From positions 56,254,096 through 56,318,095 of the forward strand of contig OY743177.1 in the NCBI GenBank assembly GCA_963555705.1: a DNA stretch of 64,000 bases, given 5' to 3'. Origin of the DNA: Ligustrum vulgare (lineage: Eukaryota > Streptophyta > Magnoliopsida > Lamiales > Oleaceae). Shown here one piece after another: positions 24,022-36,187 of this stretch (the stretch's first letter is position 1; the number at the start of each line of letters is the position of its first letter). The notes under the pieces were generated by a model. That model made no database searches. It saw nothing but the letters and a program-made list of their open reading frames with translations, and had not been told where the DNA came from. The position numbers were made by a program, and so were the translations under genes.

Positions 24022-24162
24022 GTGTTGGTGAGAAAAATCTAGAAGTTGCAAGTGATCAAATAAAAGAGAAAAAGAAGACATGACAACTAACAGAGGTTTC
24101 ACCTTTTCACCACCAATCCTGACCAAGGATCAAGCTCTAGAAGAACCACAGTAGATTGAGTT

Positions 24163-24230
24163 CTTTCACAATAACCGGCTGCAGTGCCTCATACATGAAG
24201 CAACTTCAAGTTTGTCAGCAGCTTCCAATA
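24163..24230 (-). pseudogene. BTB/POZ protein fragment (POB1-like)
   Basis: On the minus strand AADKLEVASCMRHCSRLL is close to the conserved segment that follows the BTB domain in plant POB1-type substrate adaptors. A stop follows directly. About 20 codons are recognisable. It lies only about 140 bases from the flippase fragment, in the same orientation, which is unlikely for two host genes and points to capture by a transposon. Confidence 0.65.
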
Positions 24231-24278
24231 GATGTCCAACATTTTGCATGTAATCTTGTTAATAATTTACAAATGCAA

Positions 24279-24723
24279 TAGAATATAGAGATTCATTCAT
24301 CAAATATCAAAAACAAAAGTAAATTTCACCAAGAAATACAATTAAGAGTAGAAGATATGAGAGAACTTAAATTATTTAAGCTGGTAGCATTACATACTTC
24401 TCATTAGCTCCACAATCAGAGACACAATTCATTCATTAATCCTCCACATCTTTTGACCAAGTTCATCATCTTTAGCAATACAAGGCTTCATTTCCCTCTC
24501 TGCCTGAGAGATACACATACCAACAGATTTGACAATTTGACATGAAATAAAACAAACCATAATTGGAAGACTGATGTCTAAGCACTTAAAATAACTCAAT
24601 AATGCCATTTAACCTTAAGAAATCACTAATCTGCATTTTATAAACCGAAGGTAGAAACAATTTTTCAAGCTCTTTGGTATCCTATAGTAAAAAATATGTA
24701 AAAAAATCGAAATTGGAGTTAAC
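24279..24723. repeat. 445-bp direct repeat, copy 1
   Basis: Starts TAGAATATAGAGATTCATTC and ends GGAGTTAAC. It is nearly identical to 26521-26968. On the minus strand it holds an exon-like piece after a CTCTCAG acceptor reading EMKPCIAKDDELGQKMW (about 24517-24445), which I do not recognise. Confidence 0.9.
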
Positions 24724-26518
24724 TGATAAGTGTATTTTGTACACTTATTTTAATCATTAAACTAGAGTATTTGTTATTGATTTTAATGAATTATAGCTTA
24801 ATTTGATTATTTTTATGTATTAGGTGAAATCCGATGCGAAATGAAGGAATCAAAGGAAATTGGCAGCAAAATTGAGCTAAAATGAGATAACTTAATGTTC
24901 GGAGACTTAAATGCAAAATTTCAGAAAGATGACTCGAACCAATTGTATGCTCTCGCATGATACTAAAGATTCAATTGGAAGAGTTGGAAGCTAAATTAGG
25001 TGAGATAAATGCAAATGGACGAAAACAGAAGAATTCTAATGGAACAAGTTATGCTCAAAATTTTCAGCTTAAAATTAAGGTTCATGTTTCACCCCATAAA
25101 CGTTCGAATTTGAAAATGTCTTTGCTATATGAATTGTAGCCCTTTGAGTTAGCTTTCCATAGAATTTTAAATCGCATTTATCAGACGTCAAATGAAGAAG
25201 TTACGATTAAATTACCGACTACTGGTCGGAGGAAAGATTTGCTATGCGTCCAAGGAAGAGAGTTCAAAATCCGATTTTCTACATTATTTCAACCATTTTG
25301 GAAATTCATTATACAAAAGTGTGGAACAAAGGCTAGTGGGAACAAGACTAATTGAATTTAAAACAATTTGACACAAGCATGTGGGAGACAAAAGTGAAAA
25401 GAAATGGTGGAAAAAATGAGAATCCATGGTGTGATGAATGATAAAAGATGGTGAAAATGAAGAAAAAGAAAGTATACAATGAAGAAAGTGGAATAATTCT
25501 TGCAATTGATTGTAAAGGAGTCAAAATTCATTCCATGTGGGAGACGAAAGTGAAAAGAAATGGTGGAAAAGATGAGAATCCATGATGTGATGAATGATGA
25601 AAGTGAATTATTCCTACAATTGGAGATTTCTTTAATCATGAAGAAGATGCTATTTCACTCTATAAATAGCAAGGGAAAATGAAGAAGAATACATCTCTTA
25701 CATACACTTCTTATACACGACAACAAGAGAGGAGAGAAAGAAAGATGGAGAAATTTGGTTCAAAGTAAAGGATTCTTGGATTTTCACTTCAAGAACTTTA
25801 CAGAATGGGGAGTTTTCTTTATTATCTTGTTTTTAATCTTTATTTTGAGTATTATTCATATGTTTATGTTATTTGTTAAATGTTGTTGTTAGTTTATTAT
25901 GGGTTAATGTTATTGTGTTGAAATTTTTTACTAGCTTATTTTTATTTAAACATTTTAGGTTGTTTATGAATATTGGGTATTTATGTTTATGTTTTCATGA
26001 TTAGGAATGTTGTTTTATGTTTATGTAATCTTCAAATGTTGTTAATATTTAGTCTTGTCATTGCAAGTTATTACACATGCTAAGTTAAATTTAGAATTTC
26101 CCATGTAATTTGGTTAATTGATTAACTACCACTAATTAATTTTTGAAAGAAGAAATTAGGATAATTATAAAAACTAAATCTACCTTGTTTTATGTTTTCT
26201 AACTTATTTTAATCACCAATTTCTTGTTGTCATTAGTTTACATTGGATAATTAGTTTTAATTCTAGCTTTTATATTTTGCTACCTATTTGCTTTAGTTAA
26301 CTAGTTTTCATATCACCATGTTTCTTATTTATGTCATTTAGTTAGTAATTCACCAGCAACCCAAACTTTTATGTTACTTGGCTTTTCCTTTAAAATGAAA
26401 TCAACAAATTTAGTTACAAATCAATCAATTCTCGTGGGTACGATAACTCGGACTTTTCGAGTCCACTTTACTACTTGAACGCGAACCATGGACTTGCGGT
26501 ATACGAATTTAACGAACA
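24724..26518 (+). mobile_element. solo gypsy LTR between the direct repeats
   Basis: About 1.8 kb. It begins with TG and a hairpin (arms ATAAGTGTA and TACACTTAT), as in the LTR at 7429, and ends near a TCTCGTGGGTACGATAACTC word and CGAACA. No internal domain or second LTR is present. The end is uncertain: CGAACA at 26518 gives a proper CA end, whereas ending at 26508 gives matching TTAAC flanks (24719-24723 and 26509-26513). The minus-strand open frames near 25284-25639 show no domain and come from a local duplication within the LTR. Confidence 0.75.
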
Positions 26519-26520
26519 AG

Positions 26521-26968
26521 TAGAATATAGAGATTCATTCATCAAATACCAAAAAAAAAAATGTAAATTTCACCCAGACATACAAATAAGAGTAGAAGAT
26601 ATGAGAGAACTTAAATTGGTTAAGCTGGTAGCATTACATACTTCTCATTAGCTCCACAATCAGAGACACAATTCATTCATTAATCCTCCACATCTTTTGA
26701 CCAAGTTCATCATCTTTAACAATACAAGGCTTCATATCCCTCTCAGCCTGAGAGATACACATACCAACAGATGCGACAATTTGACATGAAATAAAACAAA
26801 CCATAATCGGAAGACTGATGTCTAGGCACTTAAAATAACTCAATAATGCCAATTAACCTTAAGAAATCACTAATCTGTATTTTATAAACCAAAGGTAGAA
26901 ACAATTTTTCAAGCTCTTTGGTATCCCATAGTAAAAAATATGTAAAAAAAATTGAAATTGGAGTTAAC
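26521..26968. repeat. 445-bp direct repeat, copy 2
   Basis: Second copy of 24279-24723, with a few percent differences. Just beyond it (26969-26990) the sequence AATAAAATATAATAGAATAT resembles the start of another unit, as if the tandem repeat once had more copies or arose by slippage at this word. Confidence 0.9.
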
Positions 26969-27823
26969 AAATAAAATATAATAGAATATCGCTCAATGTA
27001 ATTCTTATTATTTGTATATTGTAGAACTTAAATATGATTAGTAAAACTGAAATTTGACAAATTACCTGCCTCCATCCTTGCTGGGCTGAAGTGTTGTGTT
27101 TCAAGTAATCCATGAATGAAACCAGGCTTAACAATAACCACAATTACATTTTTCAACATTAATTTTAAAAAGAGACTGCAAAAGAGCCCAGATGTTTCCA
27201 ACTGAATTTTTGGCTATTATCTTTAAAATAAAAAAGATCACTTTCTTGTTGCCAAGAAAAATCACGAGCAAAACTAATCTCAATGAAATATCAAAAAATA
27301 GATATGAACACCTCCAAGACTCTAACCACAGATATCATCAACTATATACTTACAGAAACACAAAAATTCACAAGACTTTTGGCAAAGTTCTCAAAACACC
27401 TTCAATCAACACCCGTCAAAATAAAAAAAAATGAATACTTGGGCAACAAAACTAGAGGTTCTATCATTCGTCAAACATCACACAAGTTCATAAAGAAACA
27501 ACCAGCAACCTGTAAAAAAAATAGAATACCATTAAATTCAAACCAACAATCTGTAAATCACGGTTGAATTGAATTCAGAATGAGAGAAACAATAATTTAT
27601 AGGTCATGTAAAGACTCGAGCAGAAAGATCTGAAAAACAGGGATCCATCTTACCAAGATCGCTTCGCCAAACAAAAGTAGAATTCTTCATTCATTTAACA
27701 CGAGATCACTTTTATGGCATCCTGCATACCTCAAAGCAAGTTTCTTTGATGCCATTGCGACCTTCCAAGATCCCTGCTTCTTTATAGGTTCCTGCAAAAT
27801 AAACGTAATGATCTTTAATACTA
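26969..27823 (-). other. exon-like pieces of unidentified genes
   Basis: Two minus-strand pieces look like exons. About 27140-27066 reads VVIVKPGFIHG and ends in a GT donor; PGFIHG is reminiscent of extended short-chain dehydrogenases, but weakly. At 27797-27734, a TTTTGCAG acceptor is followed by EPIKKQGSWKVAMASKKLAL and a GTATGC donor; I do not recognise it. They continue the mosaic that begins at 23202. The plus-strand frames at 27192-27567 are not credible genes. Confidence 0.35.
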
Positions 27824-30330
27824 GGTTAATAGCACAAAACGTCCATACCTTTGATATGTATTGTGCAAAATATTTCAACGTTGTAATTTTTTACGCTGAA
27901 CGTCTCAATCTTTACATTTTTTTGTTGGATACATAATTTTCGTTATATTTAACTCTATTTCAATGTTAAATGAGGGGCATTTTTGTCCAATTCCATTTTT
28001 AATTCATTTATTAAGTGTAACTAGTATTCGCATCCGTACGTTGCACGGAACAAAAAAAATTATAATTATTAATTAATGAATAACTAACTAAATATATTCA
28101 ATAATTAATGAAAATGTGAGAAATATATAACAAAAACAAATTAAATTCATATATTATGGAAAAGAATATGAAGAAACAAAAAAGTATTCAATAGCAAAAT
28201 TCAATATAAATTAAAAAAACTTCTTTAAAAATAATAATTGTGGTTCAAAATTTTTAAATAATTACGATTCATGGTCATTGCATACAATACAATTAAAAAG
28301 AAATGTGGTATAGAAATGTATATTATAGGAGAATATATGGTTAAAAAGTAAAGATTTTTTTTATATCATGTATAGAATACCTCATTAATAAAATATAATT
28401 AAAAAAGAATTTTAAAAAATGAGATGTGAATTAATGAATGCCAAACATAATTCAAAGAATGATTACAGGAAAAAAATGTTTTCCCAAAGAATGATTAGAC
28501 ATAATTTCTTTATTGGACTTTATTATATCAATCCTTAAAATTTAGGATATTAAAACTTTCCAATAAGATCGTGCAGAACATCAATCAATACATAAAAATG
28601 AATTGCACATGTACTAAATTTATTTATGGAAAATAACAATATTTCTTATTTCTTGCGTTAATGTTGCTCAACGTTACAAATAATATTTTTGTAGATATTT
28701 TTAATAATGTCAAAATATAATAATGATAAAAAAAAAATTCTATTTCACAAAAGGAAATTGTTTTTTTTTTTACATTCTTGAATGTTACATAATTTGTTCT
28801 TGAAATTCATATAAAAATGATCCAACTAATGAATCAATGTATTATAGAATTGATTAAATAATTTGTTAGTACCAATGCATTGATTCTCGTGTAGTGGGGA
28901 ATGAGTGCCAATGCAATGGTGCTGATGTAATTGATATTTAATGATCTTAAGTCAAACAAATAAATGTCATATTTTGACAAAAAAAAATGAGGTCAGCAGT
29001 TTTGACGGGAAAACTTGGACCAACTATCTTGTTATTATATATATTAAGATAAGATTAAGATTGGCACAAAACGTCCATACGTTTGACATTCATTGTGGAA
29101 AAATATCCCTACGTTCATTTTTTTGGCGAATAACGTCCCTACCTTTAGATTTTCTTGCAGATTAGTCCTCAAATTTTACTTTTCTTTCAATTTAGTCATT
29201 TCGTATTTGATTTAAAGATTATTTCTTCAAATGTGTATAACTTTTGATCTATAACTCCGAATTGCACTCCTTTTTTTTGTCGAACTCCAAATTCAACCAT
29301 TTTTCTTATGATGTATCATGTGCTCATTTATTAAACATTTCGTTTTGACTTTTGTATTGTAGATACTTATTTTGTTAGGACATTATTGATTAACGTAAAT
29401 TGATTTTTGTAAATTTTATTGAAACAATGAAATTTTAATTTTAGTGCGTATTCGACGGCCAGCGAAATTTATAAATTGGATTTATTTAACTTTTTTTTTA
29501 TTTTTTAAGGTAAAATGTTTGGTTAAAATTTGGTATGTTTAGCCCCTGTTTGAGCCATATTATAATTTCAAATCACTTTTTGAAAATTGAAGAAAGAAAT
29601 CGTGTGTTGTTCAAAAAGTGATTTTAGATTATAATATGGCTCAAACAGGGGCTAAACGTACCAATTTTTAACCAAACATTTTACCTTAAAAAATAAAAAA
29701 AGTCAAATAAATCCAATTTATAAATTCCGCCGGGCGTCGAACACACACTAAAATTAAAATTTCATTGTTTCAATAAAATTTACAGAAATCAATTTACGTT
29801 AATCAATGATGCCCTAACAAAATAAGTATCTACAATACAAAAGTCAAAAATAAATGTTTAATAAATGAGCACATGATACATCATAAGAAAGATGATTGAA
29901 TTTGAAGTTCAATACAAAAAACGGAGTGCAATTCGGAGTTGTAGATCAAAAGTTATACACGTTTGAAGACTTACCTTTAAATCAAATATGAAATGACTAA
30001 ATTGAAAGAAAAGTAAAATTTGGAAACTAATATGCAATAAAATCTAAAGGTAGGGACGTTATTCGCAAAAAAAAATGAACGTAGGGATGTTTTTCCACAA
30101 TGAGTGTCAAACGTAAGGACGTTTTGTACCAATTACCCTTAAGAAATGAATTAAAAATGGAATTGGACAAAAATGCCCCTCATTTAACATTGAAATAGAG
30201 TTAAATATAACGAAAATGATGTATCCAACAAGAAAATATAAAGGTTGGGACGTTCAGCTGAAAAAATCACAACGTTAGAATGTTTTGCACAATACATGTC
30301 AAAGGTAGGGACGTTTTGTGCTATTAACCC
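27824..30330. mobile_element. Mutator-like foldback element with ~0.7-kb inverted repeats
   Basis: The ends GGTTAATAGCACAAAACGTCC and its inverted partner are flanked by 9-bp direct repeats TTAATACTA (27815-27823) and TTAATATTA (30331-30339), which differ at one base. Nine-base duplications and long inverted ends are Mutator-like features. The left arm is 27824-28020 plus 29055-29585 and the right arm about 29610-30330. The arms meet around a small loop near 29597, so nearly the whole element is one hairpin. The left arm is interrupted by the Helitron at 28021-29054. No transposase is encoded. Confidence 0.85.
28021..29054 (-). mobile_element. non-autonomous Helitron, 1034 bp
   Basis: On the minus strand it starts TCTTATCTTAATATATAT (29054 downward). 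It ends with a hairpin (arms TCCGTGC and GTACGGA) followed 8 bases later by CTAG (28024-28021). It sits between A (28020) and T (29055) on the plus strand, the required AT target. Removing it rejoins the two parts of the foldback arm, which confirms both ends. AT-rich, no coding sequence, no Rep/helicase. Confidence 0.88.
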
Positions 30331-31971
30331 TTAATATTACTTCATAAAGTTCATCACAAAACAAATTATCCACATCAACTTATTCTTACGAAATTTCTCA
30401 CAGGAGGAAGACAAACCACAAGATCCACATCACTTGAAGGAGGACAATCCAACAGCATTTGAACTAAAAACTACTATCCTAGAATGGGACCACAGGACTT
30501 GGAGAGAATGTGCAACACACTTAACAGCCAATTAATGTAACACTTTGTGCTCAAATTCTCAGCAGCAACCCAACGTATTGTAGCATATTGCAAACTATCA
30601 GTAATTTGTAGCAAATGAAACATACAAAAGATAATTTTGCCATGAGAAATGAATTCAAATGTTAGTAGCATTAAGGAGTTGAGAGTATTATGAAACAGTG
30701 ACAGAGAGTGGAATAGTTCTGCGGTTCAGGCGGTTGCGAAGGGAATGCAATATCTGGCTAATGTAGAAATGTTTTCATTGAAAAAATTAAATAAAATAAT
30801 TCAAAACTGTGCTAGAAGGATGTATAATATATAAATGATGAATGTATGTACATGTTCTTGATTGCGAGCTAGCTGAGAAATTGCAATAAGCTGACCCTGT
30901 AGCAATGCTCCTGTTAAAAGCTGCGTTAACTAATGGGCTGAAAGGCTTTTGTTTCTCCAAGAAGGCCAAACTACTTCACTACCATTCATGGGTAAGCAAG
31001 CTTCTTCAAAATTGATACAATCGTGGAACCAACCTTTGAAACTCCCAATGCCTTGGCCTGGAGCTAACAGATCGAACAATAGGAAAACCTTTGTGCACTC
31101 CATTCCTTAAATTATTCCCACATATAGCTGAGTACGATTGGCACTCGTTGCTATTCTTCCATCCCCTCAACGTTGACTATTATTATTTTAAAATAGATTG
31201 AATCAAATCCATTTCAACTACAAAGAATAAAGTAAAACGATAAACTAATGGTGTCTTGGATTATTCAGAAAATTAATAATAATTTTCTTCTAAATACAAA
31301 GAATAGTTACTATACAAATGTACCATCTCCAAAGCATATTTTAGCCACAATCACTTACACCTTGCTCTACCATCATAAAATTTGCAGTAACTGACTAAAC
31401 ATAAGAACTGGTATTCCAAATAAATTATTCAATTTAAAAAATTGGAGCATACCCAAATTTTCCTCTTCCAAACCTGCATATACCTGTCTCCAAACTTCAT
31501 CTCTTCCAATATTCAAGTTCACTTCAAGACAAACAAAAGGAACCAGACAATCATCAAAACTTCCATCACTTGGTTCAGAAATCATCTAAAGACTAACATT
31601 CAACCGAGCTTATACAAACTAGCATGAGAAACATTGCCTAGTACATTATGAAAACAAATTACAGGGGAAAACAATTTCAGATTTAAACATAACTAAATAA
31701 ATTCATACGAAATATTGCTTCTAATATTTTTTAAAATCCCAATTGAAAAACATTGGGAAAATATGTAGGCAAGTTGCAATATTTGGGCTACCACAATACA
31801 ACAGTGACACAAAACCCAATCTCAATCGTTCTGAAAACATGTGTAAATGTTGAAAAAGGATAGACCCAAGGTTGAAGAACACTCCCAACTAACCTGCAAA
31901 GGTCCATACCACCTCACTGAACTCCACACAGCTTGCGAATGTGGAGTACCCAGCAAATTCCAGATTTGAAA
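30331..31971 (-). other. exon-like mosaic, unidentified
   Basis: Several minus-strand pieces look coding but are not recognised. They include YATIRWVAAENLSTK (about 30600-30540), KPFSPLVNAAFNRSIATGSA (about 30950-30885) and CLEVNLNIGRDEVWRQ ending in a GTATAT donor (about 31530-31480). No start, stop or continuous frame ties them together. They could be captured gene pieces or the remains of one host gene. Confidence 0.3.
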
Positions 31972-32204
31972 TGCGACATATTTGACCCGAGATGAGAAGA
32001 TTAAGGTAGAATTGAGTGCTTTTGATTTATAGTTTAAACGTGAGTTACATATTAATGTGAATGATGATTTTGGCGATTTTAGTTGTATATTTAGGAAATA
32101 AATGTTTGATATTAAAGATTAGGGTTTTATGTTATTGGGTTAAACTATTGATTAAATTGAGATAAACTTGTATTTTGGTTTGTTTTGTGTTAGAAATGGA
32201 TTTG

Positions 32205-33553
32205 GGAAAAATACATAAATAAGGTGTTTAAAACTACAAATTTCAAAAATAAGATTGAACTTGTATTATTTCAAAAATCAGATTCTAATTAGGATAATTA
32301 ATTAATAATTTTTTTATTAATTATATATATTAAGGTCACAATATATCATATAATTTTAGGTCACAAAACAAAATCTTTTAGGTCAAAAATTATTTGAAAT
32401 CACAAACAGGTCACAATTATTTAAGAACGCAAGTCACAATCACAATAATTTCTGGTCACAACCATCGTTTTTGTGATTACGAGTAATTATTTTAAGGTCA
32501 CATGTAAAAAAAAAAAAAAAAAAAATTATAGGTTACAACGTCAATGTCGCAGCCACCACCACCTCCTCGAACATCTTTAACACCACTGTTGCTGTGACCT
32601 GAGAACAACAGAACCAAAGGATGTGACCTGTGAACTAATCGACGCGGCTTGCACTCCTTCCACACTGTTGCTAACAGAACGGAAGGCGATTTGAGAACCA
32701 CTATAACAACTCGCCGCCATCTCCGCCACCGATCCACCATTTCAACACCACCACCACCACCTCCACCTCCACGGAGAGCTAAACATCATAGCCTTGCATC
32801 CATCCATCCATACCACTGCTAACAAAACCAAAGCTGTGACCTCAGAACCATTGTAACAACTCACTGCCTCCACCACCGCTGATCAACCATCACAACACCA
32901 CCTCCACAAATCCTCCTCATCACAATAACAAATAAAAAATCTCGTCTCACGTCACAATCTCTAACACCATCAACACCACAAACCCGCCATCACCATCCAC
33001 AAATCTATTTCTGCTACTGTATTATTGGGAAATATTCGTGGTGGGACCCTTGCTCTTTGTCGCTTGAATGGGCAGCGGCACGCAGACACCTCCAGCAATT
33101 AATACCATCCGTGGATTACTGCAACTCCCGCGACGTTTTTCACCATGATTTGAAGCCGAAAAACCGTTTGCTGGACGAGATTTGGAAGCTCAAAAACACG
33201 GCGAAGAGTCTGAAATCCTTGATTTAGATTTGTTCTTGGTGGCCAGAACCTCATCAAAGTGCATGGTGTGGGTGCTTCCGCGGCCGCTGAGTAGCCATGT
33301 CACCGTCGCCACTGAGCTTCTTGACCTGGAGAAATGAAGGAGACGGACATAGGGTATATATGGAAGAGTCGTGTATAATGAGAAATGAGAATTAGGGTTT
33401 GGGAAAGTTTAATTTAATTTAATAATTACTAAAATTTATAATCTTTTATTAAAATTAAAATTTATAGTAATGACCTGATTTTTGAAGTTATTTAAGTTTG
33501 CTCTTGTTTATGAATTTGAATCTTTAAAAGTAAGGGTGTGTGTAATTTTCACA
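32205..33553 (+). mobile_element. Pack-MULE carrying a kinase fragment
   Basis: 1349 bp flanked by the perfect 9-bp duplication ATGGATTTG (32196-32204 and 33554-33562). The first and last ~85 bp are inverted repeats of each other. For example ACTTCAAAAATCAGGTC, reading in from the right end, pairs with ATTTCAAAAATCAGATT in the left end. Inside are a GGTCACAA-rich part, a C-rich part and a CIPK-like fragment. No transposase. Non-autonomous Mutator-like element with a captured host sequence. Confidence 0.85.
33072..33229 (+). pseudogene. CIPK/SnRK3-type kinase fragment inside the Pack-MULE
   Basis: The frame AAARRHLQQLIPSVDYCNSR followed by DVFHHDLKPKNRLLDE matches the catalytic-loop region of plant CBL-interacting kinases (normally HRDLKPEN; here the R is H and the E is K). 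It is about 50 codons, without the glycine-rich loop or DFG. It cannot be a working kinase. Confidence 0.75.
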
Positions 33554-34142
33554 ATGGATTTGTTGGTGTTTGTAATGAATGTTGGTTTAGTTATGAAGAG
33601 GGGTAAATAAACTAGTAAGCTTTTAAAATTGGAAAATTGGGATTTAGATTAATGTGGCTCTAATTTTGAATCTTAAGTGATATTAGAACTTAATCAGTCT
33701 TTAGATGTGATTTTGTGTTCCTAAGTAAAAATGGTAAGTATGGTGTAATATGAGAAAACAAGTTGAATGAGTTAATTCAAGAATGAGGCTCTTTTGCTAT
33801 ATTATCTATTAAGGTGATTTTAAATGTTGATGTGAAGATTTTATTTTATCTCAGGAGGTGACGAGGAAGTTTGAGCTATATATCAATCAAGTTAGTGGAC
33901 TGTCAATTATTTTGTGAGTGGAGAATAAACTTAAAGAATTTTCTACGTTACTTACAATGATTTTCTACAAGTTACAAATAATTTTTAAATTATTTGATTT
34001 TAGCATGATTATCAAAATAAATGTTTTAAAATTAAGTTGTTTATCGTGATGACTCTTTTTATCATGTTTTATGAGCATGATTAGTTAAGTTGGCATATAT
34101 GATTTCAAAATCACCAAAAGTACCCATGTGCTTATCTGTTCT

Positions 34143-34350
34143 TGTGTTAGTGCACGGAGGGGGCCTTGGGCCTGTTTACTAGCGGATATTATTTGTGATC
34201 TTAAGTCTTTGTCACGGAGGGGGCCTATGGCTCGTGTTCAGATAATCTTAAGATACACTCTTATGCATGGAGGGGACCTATGGCCCGTGTGTAAGGGTGT
34301 ATATATGAGGTCTTTGAGACCCACTTTTGTACCTAGAGGGGCTTTGGGCC
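34143..34350 (+). repeat. four imperfect GGAGGGG-CCT-TGGCC units
   Basis: The motif CGGAGGGGGCCTTGGGCC and variants recur at about 34146, 34216, 34267 and 34337, about 50-70 bases apart, within the LTR. CG-rich islands in an AT-rich LTR. Confidence 0.7.
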
Positions 34351-34827
34351 GGGTACGGAGGTGCTCAGTAGTATACGCGCGTATGATTGGATGCATATTT
34401 CAGATGATTTAGTTGGGTACATTTGGTGTGATTTTCTTATGTATTACAGTTTATCAGTTATGCTACAGATGATTATTCCACGATCTTTATGATTATTCTT
34501 AGAATGTATGATTTGATTTAAAGCGGCAAAAGCTTATGAAATAAATTATGTTTTCAAAAATGGTTTATAAAAGAAAATTATTTCAGAAACTCCACTCACT
34601 GAGTTACAAGCTCACGTTTCTCCCTATCTCTTCCTTATAGGAAAAAGTTATAGATTTTGATCAGCTTGGATAGAGCCATCGCCACCAGACGAGCTTAATA
34701 AATAGGCATTTCAATGATTTATTCTGATATGGTATTTAGAAGTTATCTTTTGGGCTCATGTTATAGGCTGTGATATACTTTTGTGGCCTTGTCGGTAATA
34801 GGCCTGGTGATTATGTAATAAGAGTTG

Positions 34828-34830
<3 letters not shown>

Positions 34831-34869
<39 letters not shown>
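34831..34869. repeat. (TA)n microsatellite
   Basis: About 19 TA units within the LTR. Confidence 0.95.
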
Positions 34870-34871
<2 letters not shown>

Positions 34872-35185
34872 AAAAGAATTGACTAGAGCTACAATTGACT
34901 TATTTCATTAACGTTATGTTTGGAAGGTTGAGGAAGTCTTTATCATTATTATGCATAATTGTTGAGGATTTGACGTTAAATTACAGGTTGGTTATGTCAA
35001 TAATATAAGGGAGACTGTCAAAATTCTTATTAATTCTTATGAGATCAAATTTATTTAAAAGGTAAATTTGAAAGATAAGAAAAGTCAAGTTTGCCTTGGT
35101 GGTGGGTTCAACATCTAGTTGTCACTTGCCATCGGCACACGTCACGTTTTAGGTCCAGTAGGGTGATCTGGAACGGGTCGTGACA

Positions 35186-36187
35186 ATTATACCTGTAGAA
35201 GCTCTCCAAGAAAGTGCAGAGAGTAATACCTACTGGATTTGGTGGACTTCCATTTCTTCCTCTTCCCCAGTGAATCATCGTCCTCACCGCTTAACTTGCC
35301 TGCATGACACCGCTTCAAGCTCGACATTGAAGGAAGCTGGACTGAGGAGGAGTTTGGAAGATTACATTGGGAGTAGACTGACATGTTGGGTAGAGAAAAA
35401 TAGAGATGGTCGACAATTGCGGGGTTGGGGAAATAAAACAGAAGACTCCTCTATAAAAAGGAAGTGGGCGGTTGTTAAAAAATGGTGGAGCAAGAAACGA
35501 GGTCGGCTGCTATCTACGATGCTACACTTTTCATGTTGAAAAATATTTATTGCATCATTAAGAAAGATATTATGCCAAAATTTGTCTCCAATGCATTAGA
35601 TTTTGAAGTCTATCATGTTGACATGAAAACAATAAATTTCTATCATTAAAAAGTGTGTCTAACATGCTGACTCACCAATTGACTGGCGAGTTCACAAATC
35701 GTGGGGAAAAATGGCAGGTTATGAGCATCTAAAGAGACAAAATGGAATGTATTCCCTCCAACTTTGCCTTCACATCGATCCCATACAAGAAAAGCTTTGT
35801 TCCGACATCCTGTTCTTCCTTCCTTCTTCTGGTAACCTGAGGTAACAAGATTTGTAATCTTAATTGTTGGGTCAAAAAATTCATCAATTTTCATATGTTT
35901 GTTTTTCGGAAAGAAAAAAAAAAAATTAGAACTAAAAGAAATCAAATTCAAACATCAAATTGGACATGAATTTGTGCTTTCCAATTCCGTGAGTTCCTTT
36001 CTTTGTCAATATCAATATTTTGGTAATTTGATGCTTTGCGTCAGCCTTGTATAAATAATTTATTTGTTTATGATTCTGATTATTAGATTTTAAAAGTTTA
36101 TGCCATGGACCATAATTCTACATCTAACTCTTTTTTCAATTGGAGATATATGAAGATATATTCTTAGATTTATTGGGCTCTATTGCC
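35186..36187. other. no gene identified
   Basis: Open frames at 35180-35539 (+) and 35646-35951 (-) show no domain. At 36100-36170 a stretch resembles 36185-36240 (GCCATGGA..., TCTACA..., ATTGGAGATATATGAAGA), so the start of the ORF1 pseudogene below may be partly duplicated. Confidence 0.35.

Larger units (their letters stand above)
31972..35185 (+). mobile_element. gypsy-type LTR (probably solo), interrupted by a Pack-MULE
   Basis: The right end, CAGTAGGGTGATCTGGAACG followed by GGTCGTGACA at 35185, is typical of long plant Ty3/gypsy LTRs. The proposed left end is TGCGACATATTTGACCCGAG at 31972. Without the inserted Pack-MULE the LTR would be about 1.86 kb. The five-base flanks (TGAAA and ATTAT) do not match, so one end may be wrong or the copy rearranged. 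No primer site follows the right end. Confidence 0.55.

Noticed and set aside
25284..25639. Two overlapping minus-strand frames with repeated SFITPWILIF-type words.
   Set aside because: Caused by a local duplication inside the solo LTR; hydrophobic by composition, no domain.
35180..35539. 119-codon frame after the gypsy LTR.
   Set aside because: No domain recognised, no partner exon; insufficient to call a gene.
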